A stretch of 64,000 nucleotides of DNA, from assembly GCA_019638255.1 (NCBI GenBank), contig JAHBUD010000003.1:181047-245046 (forward strand), written 5' to 3'. Each line of letters opens with the position of its first letter. The first letter of the stretch is position 1. This DNA comes from Cyclobacteriaceae bacterium (GTDB lineage Bacteria; Bacteroidota; Bacteroidia; Cytophagales; Cyclobacteriaceae). Made by a program: the position numbers and the translations under genes. Of the stretch, positions 52,201-59,555 are shown piece by piece. Under the pieces are notes generated by a model that was not told where the DNA came from, did not search any database, and saw only the letters and a list, made by a program, of their open reading frames with translations.

Positions 52201-52388
52201 TACCGAAGCCTGTACTGGATAAAATAGCAGGCTCTAATATTAATCGTGTTCGCTTGTTTGCACAGATTCAAAATGCAATCACATGGACAGCGTATTCAGG
52301 TCTGGATCCGGAATTGGGTGCGGGTATAGATTATAACACTAACCCTCTTAGCCGTACATTTACTTTCGGTTTAAATGTTGGTTTCTAA
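49242..52388 (+). CDS. SusC/RagA family TonB-linked outer membrane protein
   Basis: A 1048-residue TonB-dependent receptor. Signal peptide MRRLLLLSSIVFLFAASEAWAQ, carboxypeptidase-like domain (SGKVTSTEDGTVLPGVNVVLKGT, residues about 25-100), the TonB-box region and plug with LSEVIVTGYGVQERR near residue 105 and LQGR-type FADQLAGRAAGVQV near 145, SusC signature SRAANGVILITTKRG near residue 228, then a 22-strand barrel ending FTFGLNVGF. It forms an outer-membrane importer with the SusD lipoprotein. No sugar-active enzyme is adjacent, so the ligand might be a peptide, a glycan or another polymer. Confidence 0.95.
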   Translation: MRRLLLLSSIVFLFAASEAWAQERTVSGKVTSTEDGTVLPGVNVVLKGTTIGTATDSDGRYTLSIPSSGGSLVFSFIGLQSQEIAIGERSTIDVSLALDATQLSEVIVTGYGVQERRRLSTSISSVSGSDIAQLATPSFADQLAGRAAGVQVTIPSGIIGQQPQILIRGVNSISSGTFPLVVIDGIPMTTGNQSAVTPTSPLADINPADIESYEILKDGAAAAIYGSRAANGVILITTKRGSKSKGKATVEFSTSAGWSEAVNRFDVLNANQFVEVANRKLANAGQAPAAFIDPNVAGSGETDWQDVLLRKGKFSNYNINVGGATESTNYYFSVGYQQQESNVVNNDFERLSFRTNLDHRVNKWFKVGTGLNLTRSVTNGLNTGANALSGNLAGGVRAFPNVTVLNESHPTGYNITPDNQALGQGANTLGITSNWTNQAYILANNKYEAQATRLLANIYGQADIIDGLSFKTYFGVDWLGNKDFQTLNNVHGDGRGANGFLYNNFRQVTLWNWQNTLSYNKDFGDHGLDVVGGVEYQLTTYESFFGQGQNFSDPFFLQNGLISGTFTIPQSGGTYNQAAFESYFGRVNYSFKDRYLASFSVRRDGLSQLADGSRFGTFFGGSLGYRISQEDFFKNSSLATVISDLKIRGSYAEVGNSSLSSLFPYASIYGSARYASQNGIAFSQAGNPDLQWETSQKLNIGADMSFLNNRIGFTFDYFVNDVDGIILSVPYPPSLGIPGNSISQNIGVIRNSGLEFSVNAQVLNKGDFRWNVNANFTTVKNEVIETFRNTAGDWAEVDRGSYRIGARVGQPINVLYGFQWAGVNSANGFPMFVKGDGTVIQRNVNTGAYSVFNAADPSDTSVGSSLSQLDIADGGDRRVLGNNIPTWYGGFTNNFTYKGFSLELFFTYRGGNYVYNQTRQDLLLNQDFTNSGTDLLRSWTPENTNTDIPRAVINNNVFVNQTGEANSRFVEKGDFLRLQNIILGYNLPKPVLDKIAGSNINRVRLFAQIQNAITWTAYSGLDPELGAGIDYNTNPLSRTFTFGLNVGF

Positions 52389-52401
52389 ACTTAATACGAA
52401 G

Positions 52402-54063
52402 ATGAAAATGATATCAATAAGAAAAATAACACAGGCAATGGCATTGACAGTATTGCTGATCGGTGCATCCTGTACAGATTTACTTGACCTGCAACCGCAG
52501 ACAGCCCTTTCGGATGCAACAGCGTTCTCTACACCTGAACGTGTAGAATTAGCAGTAGCCGGTGTTTATGATGCGGCACAATCAGGGACTTTTGCTGGAA
52601 ACGTGTCGCGTGGATATCCATTCGGGGCAGCTCATATTCAGCAAGGTGACAACCGGGGTGAAGATGTGTTTAATGTTGCTGCATTTTACCAGATAACATA
52701 CCAAAGCACATTTACCCCTGCTACTGCAAACAACGATTGGCACTGGATTAACCTCTTTCGTGTTATCAACCGTGCAAACGTGGTATTGGCAGGTTTAGAA
52801 ACGGCTGTTCCGACCAGCACTATGACACAAGCTGTAATTGACTCTTACAAGGGTGAGTGCCGCTTTATACGTGCATTGTCCTATCATGAATTGCTTAAAC
52901 ATTTCTGTAAGCCATTCTCCGATAACCCCGATGCCGCATTGGGTGGTATGCCATTAAGGTCAGCTGCGGTAACGAGTGCTAGTACTGCGGCTGAGGCAGT
53001 AGGTACTGGCAGAAGTACGGTTAGAGAAACCTATGATTTTGTTTTGGCAGACCTGAATTACGCAGAATCTGTATTGCCTGAAAATCGTGCTAATACAAGC
53101 CTGAAGATATCTCGTGCCACTAAAGGTGCAGCAGTAGCTTTTAAAACCCGGGTATATTTACACATGGGCCGTTGGACGGATGTGATTACAGAGGCTAACA
53201 AACTGGTGCCTCAGGCTACAGCTCCATTCTCAGCTCCGTACGGTGGTTATAGCTTGCCTGCTAATCCATTTGCTGCATTCACCTCAGCAGGTAGTAAGAA
53301 TAACTCTGAGTCAATATTTTCAATTGAACATTCTGCTGAAGACAATGCAGGGGTTAATGGAGGGTTGGCGTCTATGTATAACACCAACCAGGCGCCTATC
53401 AATGGCCGTGCGCTCGTTGCAATTAGCCCACTGATCTGGAATCAACCTTGGTTCCTTTCAACGGATGCCCGTAAAGGAGATACTTTTGTTTTTAATGCTC
53501 AACCTGCCGGTGGTACAGCTAAAGGAGGAAGATTTACCAGAAAATATTCAGATGTTGCTGGTTTAAGTGACAATGCACCTCATTTCCGGTATGCCGAAGT
53601 AATGCTGAATTTAGCCGAAGCTATACAGCGTAATGCCCCTGGAAGTGTGGATGCACGTGCATTTGCCCTTTACAATGCAATCCGGTCACGCTCAGTTGCC
53701 GATCCGGCAACGGATGAGATTACTGATTTTGCTAGTGCAAACGCTCTGATCCAAGCAATATTAAACGAGCGCAGAATAGAATTTATATGCGAAGGTTTGC
53801 GTTGGGGAGACGTTCACAGGTTAGCGCAGGATGCAACATTTAATTCGTGGGGTGGAGGAATACCATCAAAGGTAAATACGCTGTTGTCAAACATCAGTAT
53901 TTATTACACTGGTGATCCTGCAACAAATACGGAGATACTTACCACACCTGCATTGAATCATGCGGCAATTCCATATACTGATAATCGCTTTCTATGGCCT
54001 ATTCCAAATAGTGAGTTGACATTAAACCCTGTTTTAGCTCAACAGCAAAATCCGGGTTGGTAA
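52402..54063 (+). CDS. SusD/RagB family nutrient-binding outer membrane lipoprotein
   Basis: A 553-residue SusD-type lipoprotein. I start at ATG 52402 because it gives a compact lipoprotein signal peptide with lipobox LLIGASC (acylated Cys near residue 24). Mature protein begins TDLLDLQPQTALSD. The TPR-like helices continue with FRVINRANVVLAGLE and ECRFIRALSYHELLKHF, and the C-terminal SusD motif ILNERRIEFICEGLRWGDVHRL lies near residue 455. It caps the SusC barrel and binds the ligand. Two start codons separated by 6 bp exist here. It is followed by a strong terminator. Confidence 0.95.
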   Translation: MKMISIRKITQAMALTVLLIGASCTDLLDLQPQTALSDATAFSTPERVELAVAGVYDAAQSGTFAGNVSRGYPFGAAHIQQGDNRGEDVFNVAAFYQITYQSTFTPATANNDWHWINLFRVINRANVVLAGLETAVPTSTMTQAVIDSYKGECRFIRALSYHELLKHFCKPFSDNPDAALGGMPLRSAAVTSASTAAEAVGTGRSTVRETYDFVLADLNYAESVLPENRANTSLKISRATKGAAVAFKTRVYLHMGRWTDVITEANKLVPQATAPFSAPYGGYSLPANPFAAFTSAGSKNNSESIFSIEHSAEDNAGVNGGLASMYNTNQAPINGRALVAISPLIWNQPWFLSTDARKGDTFVFNAQPAGGTAKGGRFTRKYSDVAGLSDNAPHFRYAEVMLNLAEAIQRNAPGSVDARAFALYNAIRSRSVADPATDEITDFASANALIQAILNERRIEFICEGLRWGDVHRLAQDATFNSWGGGIPSKVNTLLSNISIYYTGDPATNTEILTTPALNHAAIPYTDNRFLWPIPNSELTLNPVLAQQQNPGW

Positions 54064-54084
54064 AACTGACTTTTAAATAAGCTT

Positions 54085-54117
54085 AAAAGAGGATGGTGAC
54101 CCCATCCTCTTTTTTTA
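54085..54117 (+). terminator. Rho-independent terminator after susD
   Basis: Stem AGAGGATGG (54088-54096) pairs with CCATCCTCT (54102-54110) around TGACC, extended by AAA/TTT pairs and followed by a T-run. It ends the susC-susD transcript. Confidence 0.92.
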
Positions 54118-54167
54118 TCAATTTGAATTGTATTGATTTAAGGTAATGATTTTGCGCTAAGTCAGCA

Positions 54168-54175
54168 TACCTTTG
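54168..54175 (+). promoter_or_regulatory. -7 element immediately before queD
   Basis: TACCTTTG matches TAnnTTTG exactly and ends 4 bases before the queD ATG at 54180. As with the RlmL-like gene, this implies a very short or absent leader. Confidence 0.5.
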
Positions 54176-54179
54176 AGCC

Positions 54180-54599
54180 ATGATCTACATCTCCCGCAAA
54201 GAACATTTCAACGCTGCGCACAAGCTTTATAACTCCAACTGGTCCAAGGAGAAGAATGTTGAGGTGTTTGGTCCTTGTGCCAACGACAACTGGCATGGGC
54301 ATAATTTTGATTTAATTGTTACTGTTAGGGGCAATCCCGATCCGGAAACCGGTTTTGTAGTGGACCTGAAGCGTTTAAGTACACTCATCCGTACAGAGGT
54401 TGTTGATAAACTGGATCATAAAAATATTAACCTTGACGTTGACTTTATGCAGGGAAAGATGGCCAGTTGCGAAAACCTGATTGTGGAAATCTGGAAAATT
54501 CTAGAACGTAGCCTGCCGGGAATTACTGATCGTGGAAAACTTCACAGCATCCGGCTGTACGAAACGCCCCGCAATTATATTGAGTACTTTGGCGAATAG
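54180..54599 (+). CDS. queD: 6-carboxytetrahydropterin synthase (QueD/PTPS family)
   Basis: A 139-residue PTPS-fold enzyme. Zinc ligands are the His in KEHFNAAHKL near residue 12 and the pair in NWHGHNFDL near residue 38; the nucleophilic Cys is in GPCANDN near residue 30, and the C-terminal SIRLYETPRNYIEYF supplies the substrate-binding Glu. QueD turns dihydroneopterin triphosphate into carboxytetrahydropterin, the substrate of QueE encoded at 45.0 kb. It could instead be a PTPS used for pterin cofactors, but the presence of queE favours queuosine. Confidence 0.9.
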   Translation: MIYISRKEHFNAAHKLYNSNWSKEKNVEVFGPCANDNWHGHNFDLIVTVRGNPDPETGFVVDLKRLSTLIRTEVVDKLDHKNINLDVDFMQGKMASCENLIVEIWKILERSLPGITDRGKLHSIRLYETPRNYIEYFGE

Positions 54600-54613
54600 C
54601 CTTATCTTCCTGT

Positions 54614-55744
54614 GTGAAAGAATCCAACCCTTTGAAGTTCTATTTTGTTGCCGGTGAACGGTCAGGTGATTTGCATGGTGGTAATCTTATCCGTGCATTG
54701 AAGTCAAAGAATTCTGAATTTGATTGCCGTGGTTTTGGTGGTGATTATATGAGGCAGGCTGGCATGGAGGTGGTTGTGCATTATCGCGAACTTGCCTTTA
54801 TGGGTTTTGCCGAGGTGCTTGCAAACCTGTCAACCATCACAAAGAGGATAAAGCAATGCAAACAGGATATACTGAATTACCGGCCGGATGCGGTAGTACT
54901 GATTGACTATGCGGGCTTCAATCTTCGCATAGCGAAATTTGCAAAGGCGAACGGTATTAAGGTTTACTGGTATATTTCACCGAAAGTCTGGGCATGGAAT
55001 CAGAACCGTGCGCTCAAATTAAAGGCATGCATCGATCAGATGTTTGTTATACTTCCATTTGAGACAGCATTCTTTAAGAAATTCGATTGGGAAGTTGACT
55101 ATGTTGGTAATCCTGTGTTAGATGCGGTGAAGTCTCATCCGGTCGATAGGGATTTTTTACAACGAAACGGTATTTCATCAGACAGACCATTGATTGCGCT
55201 TTTACCGGGCAGCCGGAAGCAGGAACTGAAAATGATTATTCCACTGCTGACCGAGGTGGTTAATCAAAACCCTACACTGCAGTTTGTAGTAGCAGCTGTG
55301 GACAATCTTGCAAATGATTATTATAAGGAATTGAATGGATTACCTAATGTAAAATTCATTTATGCGGGTACTTACGATCTGCTTTCGTTTTCCGATGCAG
55401 CCATCGTAACATCAGGTACGGCCACGTTGGAAACAGCACTATTCAAAGTGTCTCAGGTTGTGGTTTATAAAACCAGCCTGGTCAGTTATTGGATTGCCCG
55501 AAGTCTCATCCGGGTTCCTTTTATTTCGTTGGTCAATTTGATTGCCGGCCGTGAAGTGGTGAAAGAAATGATTCAACAGCGAGCCAATGGAAATGAAGTA
55601 TCAGCTGAACTTAACCTCATCCTAAAGGATAAGCAATACCGCGATAGGATATTGAACGGGTACGAAGAGATAATAAATATTTTGGACACTGGCTCAGCTT
55701 CTGATAATGTGGCCAGACTGATGTTACATTACATGCAATCTTGA
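54614..55744 (+). CDS. lpxB: Lipid-A-disaccharide synthase
   Basis: A 376-residue glycosyltransferase that joins UDP-2,3-diacylglucosamine and lipid X to form the lipid A disaccharide. Signatures: FVAGERSGDLHGGNLI near residue 10, MGFAEVLANL near residue 63, YYISPKVWAW-type WYISPKVWAWNQNR near residue 123, LLPGSRKQELK near residue 197 and VTSGTATLETAL near residue 263. The start is GTG at 54614, 14 bp after queD; upstream in-frame ATG is absent. Lipid A synthesis fits a Gram-negative cell. Confidence 0.95.
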   Translation: MKESNPLKFYFVAGERSGDLHGGNLIRALKSKNSEFDCRGFGGDYMRQAGMEVVVHYRELAFMGFAEVLANLSTITKRIKQCKQDILNYRPDAVVLIDYAGFNLRIAKFAKANGIKVYWYISPKVWAWNQNRALKLKACIDQMFVILPFETAFFKKFDWEVDYVGNPVLDAVKSHPVDRDFLQRNGISSDRPLIALLPGSRKQELKMIIPLLTEVVNQNPTLQFVVAAVDNLANDYYKELNGLPNVKFIYAGTYDLLSFSDAAIVTSGTATLETALFKVSQVVVYKTSLVSYWIARSLIRVPFISLVNLIAGREVVKEMIQQRANGNEVSAELNLILKDKQYRDRILNGYEEIINILDTGSASDNVARLMLHYMQS

Positions 55745-55751
55745 AATATTT

Positions 55752-56984
55752 CTAGGCAACCTTCAGTTTGCTGTATTGCGAGCGACTGAATTTTTCTTCT
55801 GCATAAGCCCGCGTTACTATCAACTTATCCGCTGTTTTTTCTGACGGAAGTTCAAACATAGCATCGTTTATTATGGCTTCGCAAATGCTGCGCAACCCCC
55901 GTGCGCCCAACTTAAATTCAACAGCCTTTTCAACAATAAAATCGATGGCTCCATCCTTAAACTCAAGCTCAATGCTTTCCATTTCGAAGAGCTTCTTGTA
56001 TTGTTTCACCAAGGCGTTTTTAGGCTCTGTTAAAATTTTGCGCAAGGCATTATGATCCAATGGATTCAGGAAGGAAAGTACGGGCAACCGTCCGATAAGT
56101 TCAGGAATCAATCCAAAGCTCTTCAAATCCTGAGCCGATACAAACTGAATCAAATTATCCTTGTCAATATCAGAAGGATGAAGTCCTGATGCTGATGCAA
56201 AACCCAACGGACGAGTATTCAGTCGGTTGGCAATAAAGCGACTGATGCCTTCAAAAGCGCCACCACAGATGAATAAAATATTCTCGGTATTCACGCTGAT
56301 CATTTTTTGATCCGGGTGTTTCCGGCCACCTTGTGGCGGTACGTTAACTGAAGTGCCTTCAAGAAGTTTAAGCAATGCCTGTTGAACACCTTCGCCACTC
56401 ACATCCCTGGTAATAGAAGGGTTATCTGATTTACGGGCTATTTTGTCTATCTCATCAATGTATACAATGCCACGCTCAGCAGCTTCAACATTGTAATCGG
56501 CTGCCTGCAGTAAGCGTGTTAGAATACTCTCCACATCTTCGCCCACATATCCGGCTTCTGTAAGCACAGTAGCATCGGCAATACAAAAGGGCACCTGCAA
56601 TAGCCTGGCCAGTGTGCGTGCAAGGTATGTTTTACCAGTACCTGTTTCGCCTACCATTATAATGTTTGATTTTTCAATGGTAATGTCAGAATCAATTTTG
56701 CGTTGCATCAATCGTTTATAGTGATTGTACACCGCAACCGACATCACTTTCTTGGCTTCATCCTGCCCGATTACATATTCATCCAGAAACTTTTTTATTT
56801 CCTTGGGCTTAACCAGCTTAAAACTGGGAGCAACTCCAGCTTCTGTTTTGCTTTTCTTTTCCTCAAGCAAAATTTGATTGGCTTGCGTAACACACTTATC
56901 GCAAATGTGGGCATGTATACCGGAAATCATCAGGTCTACATCCTTCTTGTTTCTGCCGCAGAATGAACAGGTTACTTCAGCCAT
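55752..56984 (-). CDS. clpX: ATP-dependent Clp protease ATP-binding subunit ClpX
   Basis: A 410-residue AAA+ unfoldase. An N-terminal zinc-binding domain (CSFCGRNKKDVDLMI, CDKC) precedes Walker A GETGTGKT near residue 113, Walker B YIDEIDKI near residue 175, the pore loop GYVGEDVE and the ClpP-binding loop equivalent near RPLGFASA. ClpX feeds tagged proteins into ClpP. Transcribed last in the leftward order tig, clpP, clpX, a common arrangement. It converges on lpxB, 7 bp apart. Confidence 0.97.
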   Translation of the reverse strand: MAEVTCSFCGRNKKDVDLMISGIHAHICDKCVTQANQILLEEKKSKTEAGVAPSFKLVKPKEIKKFLDEYVIGQDEAKKVMSVAVYNHYKRLMQRKIDSDITIEKSNIIMVGETGTGKTYLARTLARLLQVPFCIADATVLTEAGYVGEDVESILTRLLQAADYNVEAAERGIVYIDEIDKIARKSDNPSITRDVSGEGVQQALLKLLEGTSVNVPPQGGRKHPDQKMISVNTENILFICGGAFEGISRFIANRLNTRPLGFASASGLHPSDIDKDNLIQFVSAQDLKSFGLIPELIGRLPVLSFLNPLDHNALRKILTEPKNALVKQYKKLFEMESIELEFKDGAIDFIVEKAVEFKLGARGLRSICEAIINDAMFELPSEKTADKLIVTRAYAEEKFSRSQYSKLKVA

Positions 56985-57073
56985 GCTTATACATTGATTT
57001 GTAAATCAGCCAATAGGCCAACTAGCAAATTTACCATTTAATCCGCTAATTGGCACATCGATTAACAGGCTAA

Positions 57074-57745
57074 TTACTTCTTGCGCTCCAAAACCTCGTC
57101 AATAAGGCCATATTCCTTGGCTTCGTGCGCACGCATCCAGTAATCCCGGTCGGAATCCTTTTCAATTTTGTCATAACTCTGGCCGCTATGTTTGGAGATT
57201 ATGTTGTATAAATCCTTTTTAACCTCCAATGTTTGGCGAAGTGAAATCTCCATATCGGATGCCTGCCCCTGCATGCCACTCATGGGCTGATGGATCATAA
57301 TGCGGGAATGCGTTAATCCGGTTCTTTTCTTCGCTGCACCGGCTGTTAACAATACAGCACCCATTGAAGCAGCAAGCCCAATACAAATGGTGGCTACATC
57401 AGGATTGATGTATTGCATCGTATCGTAAATTCCAAGACCAGCATAAACCGAACCTCCCGGGCTGTTGATGTACATAACAATATCCTTTTTCGGATCGGCC
57501 GATTCAAGGAAAAGAAGTTGGGCGATTATCAGGTTGGCGATCTGATCATCTATCCCCATGCCCAGGAATATAATTCGATCAGATATTAAGCGGGTGAAAA
57601 CATCAATTGCACGAAAGTTTCCCGGACGCTCTTCAATCACATATTGGGTCATGTTTTCAATTTTCTGAGCGTAGCTGTCAATGGTATTTCCGCTCATGCC
57701 AAGGTGGTGTACGGCATATTTTCTGAATTCATTGGTATTGTTCAT
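57074..57745 (-). CDS. clpP: ATP-dependent Clp protease proteolytic subunit
   Basis: A 223-residue ClpP. The catalytic triad is Ser in CIGLAASMGAVLLTAG near residue 122, His in RIMIHQPMSGMQGQ near residue 147, and Asp in KIEKDSDRDYWM near residue 196. The N-terminal extension of about 20 residues is probably processed. It forms the proteolytic chamber with ClpX, encoded 89 bp downstream. Full length and normal. Confidence 0.97.
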   Translation of the reverse strand: MNNTNEFRKYAVHHLGMSGNTIDSYAQKIENMTQYVIEERPGNFRAIDVFTRLISDRIIFLGMGIDDQIANLIIAQLLFLESADPKKDIVMYINSPGGSVYAGLGIYDTMQYINPDVATICIGLAASMGAVLLTAGAAKKRTGLTHSRIMIHQPMSGMQGQASDMEISLRQTLEVKKDLYNIISKHSGQSYDKIEKDSDRDYWMRAHEAKEYGLIDEVLERKK

Positions 57746-57837
57746 AAGTATGGAATGTTTGTATGATTAAACTTCAATTTAATGCTTGTTGGGCTCAGTT
57801 CGTAAAAGCCCCATCAATATCAGGAGTAAACTCATTT

Positions 57838-57871
57838 TAAACAAAAATGGTTTTGGAAGTTCCAAAACCAT
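57838..57871 (-). terminator. Rho-independent terminator after tig
   Basis: A perfect 10-bp stem, ATGGTTTTGG (57847-57856) with CCAAAACCAT (57862-57871) and a 5-base loop. Read leftward it is followed by TTTTTGTTT. It sits 23 bp past the tig stop and before clpP, so clpP-clpX are probably transcribed mainly from their own promoter. Confidence 0.85.
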
Positions 57872-57894
57872 AGTTGAAAACGGTGTTTTTTGGC

Positions 57895-59241
57895 TTAATG
57901 GCGATGTTCGTCCACGATTTTCTTAAATTCATCGAGGCTTACTTTCTTTTCATTTACACTGATGTTCTCCTTGATGTGCTTCATAATTCGCTCGTTGCGT
58001 AGCTGGTTGTAAAGCTTCATAAAGTTTTGTCCGTTTTCGTTTGAGAGATAGTTATCGGCAATGGCATCCAACCTGTCGCCCAGCTGACTGGCAATGGACG
58101 GTCCGCCAAACTGCGCAACAATCATTTCTTTGGCCTTGTTTTTTACTTCCTGAGCCTCAACCTGAATCTTATTGTCTTCAGCAATTTTGTTTTTAATCAA
58201 GTCCCATTTCAAATTCCGGGTATAGGAATCAAATTCATTGGCGAGTAATTCATCGTTTATCTGCCCTTCGCTGGTTGCCTTTAACCATGTTTTCAGAAAA
58301 TCTTCAGGCAGTTTTATGCTGGTGTTTTTCACAAAGTGATCTTCCACATTGTGTTCCAGAAAATGCTCTGTTTCTCGCTGATAATTCCCCTGAATGGTCT
58401 CTTTAATCTTTTGTATAAATTCTTCCTCGTTACTAACCGCATCCTTGCCGAACACGCGATCAAACAATTCTGTGTTTACTTCAGCTGGCTCCACCCGGCT
58501 TATTGTGGTAACCTTCAATGAATGGCTGCCTTTAAGGTTGCCGGCCTCTTCAGGGGTAACATCCAATGCCGTGGCAAGGTCTGCAGTATCGTCAAAAAGC
58601 TTTTCGATTTCGAAAGTAAGACTATCATCCTTCTTTAGCCTAGAGAATTGCTTTTGTTGCTTTTTTGTAACCTTATCGGTTTGAATGAAGATAGCTTCCT
58701 TTATGACGCTACCATCCGCATGGCTAAGCTCACCCACCAGATTGTCTCCAACCTCGCTTGTTTCCGGATAGTTTACCTTTCCGAATCTTTTCTTTAGATC
58801 GGTGAGGGTTTCATCAATCACCTTATTATCAACTTCTATGGGATATGACTGAACCTTAACCTTTTGTGAAAGCTCGTAGGTGAAATCTTCCACCAGTCCA
58901 ATCTGATAGTCGAATTCAAAATCATGTTGATTTTCCCAATCAATGTTTTTGGAAGAATCCGCTACCGGCAGCGGATCGCCAATAATGCGAAGTTTATTGT
59001 CACGTATATATTCGTTCAGTTTTGTTGAAAGAATCTGGTTGATTTCTTCAACTAGAATGGACTTGCCAAACATCCGGTTGATTACACCAGTGGGTACTTT
59101 TCCCGGCCTGAAACCTTTGATATTAGCCTTGCGGGCATAATCCCTTATCTTTTCATCAACCTTGGGCTTATAATCGCCTTGGTTTAATTTAACCTTGATT
59201 AAACCTTCGGTAGTGTTTCTTTTGTCTAGTGTGATTTCCAA
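57895..59241 (-). CDS. tig: Trigger factor
   Basis: A 448-residue ribosome-bound chaperone. The N-terminal ribosome-binding region has the signature IKGFRPGKVPTGVINRMFG near residue 38 (GFRxGKxP). The PPIase-like middle domain (about 155-250) is diverged and appears not to keep a full FKBP active site, which is usual in Bacteroidota. The long helical C-terminal arms follow to residue 448. First gene of the tig-clpP-clpX cluster, with its own terminator. Confidence 0.93.
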   Translation of the reverse strand: MEITLDKRNTTEGLIKVKLNQGDYKPKVDEKIRDYARKANIKGFRPGKVPTGVINRMFGKSILVEEINQILSTKLNEYIRDNKLRIIGDPLPVADSSKNIDWENQHDFEFDYQIGLVEDFTYELSQKVKVQSYPIEVDNKVIDETLTDLKKRFGKVNYPETSEVGDNLVGELSHADGSVIKEAIFIQTDKVTKKQQKQFSRLKKDDSLTFEIEKLFDDTADLATALDVTPEEAGNLKGSHSLKVTTISRVEPAEVNTELFDRVFGKDAVSNEEEFIQKIKETIQGNYQRETEHFLEHNVEDHFVKNTSIKLPEDFLKTWLKATSEGQINDELLANEFDSYTRNLKWDLIKNKIAEDNKIQVEAQEVKNKAKEMIVAQFGGPSIASQLGDRLDAIADNYLSNENGQNFMKLYNQLRNERIMKHIKENISVNEKKVSLDEFKKIVDEHRH

Positions 59242-59277
59242 TGCAGTAACTATTTGATTTGATGTCTCTTAAATCAA

Positions 59278-59310
59278 GAACCCTCAATGCCGGTAAGGCA
59301 TTAAGGGTTC
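59278..59310 (-). terminator. Hairpin after tRNA-Leu, probable terminator
   Basis: GAACCCT-C-AATGCC (59278-59291) pairs with GGCATT-A-AGGGTTC (59297-59310): a 14-bp stem with one C/A mismatch and a 5-base loop. Read leftward it lies just 10 bp past the tRNA-Leu 3' end and is followed by a T-rich stretch. It is also upstream of tig. Confidence 0.7.
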
Positions 59311-59319
59311 ATTATTTGG

Positions 59320-59401
59320 TGCGGATGGAGGGACTCGAACCCCCACGCCTTGCGGCACCAGATCCTAAGTCTGGCGCGGCTACCAATTACGCCACATCCG
59401 C
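59320..59401 (-). tRNA. tRNA-Leu (anticodon TAG)
   Basis: Minus-strand fold: acceptor GCGGATG with CATCCGC, anticodon stem CCAGA/TCTGG with loop CTTAGGA giving anticodon TAG, a long variable arm (GCCGCAAGGC region) as expected for class II tRNAs, and T loop TTCGAGT. The discriminator is A and the CCA end is encoded (59317-59319 read as CCA on this strand). It reads CUN codons. Confidence 0.96.
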
Positions 59402-59555
59402 ATTTTAGGCAATTTCCCTTAACTTTTAATGGGGTAGCGCCATCATCAGTCGAAAAAGGAGCGCAAATTTATAGATTATTCGGAAATTCAGAAGTCTGAA
59501 ATTGTGTTAAATTAAAGGTCTCATATTTCAACATACAAATACGACAGACGAAAGA

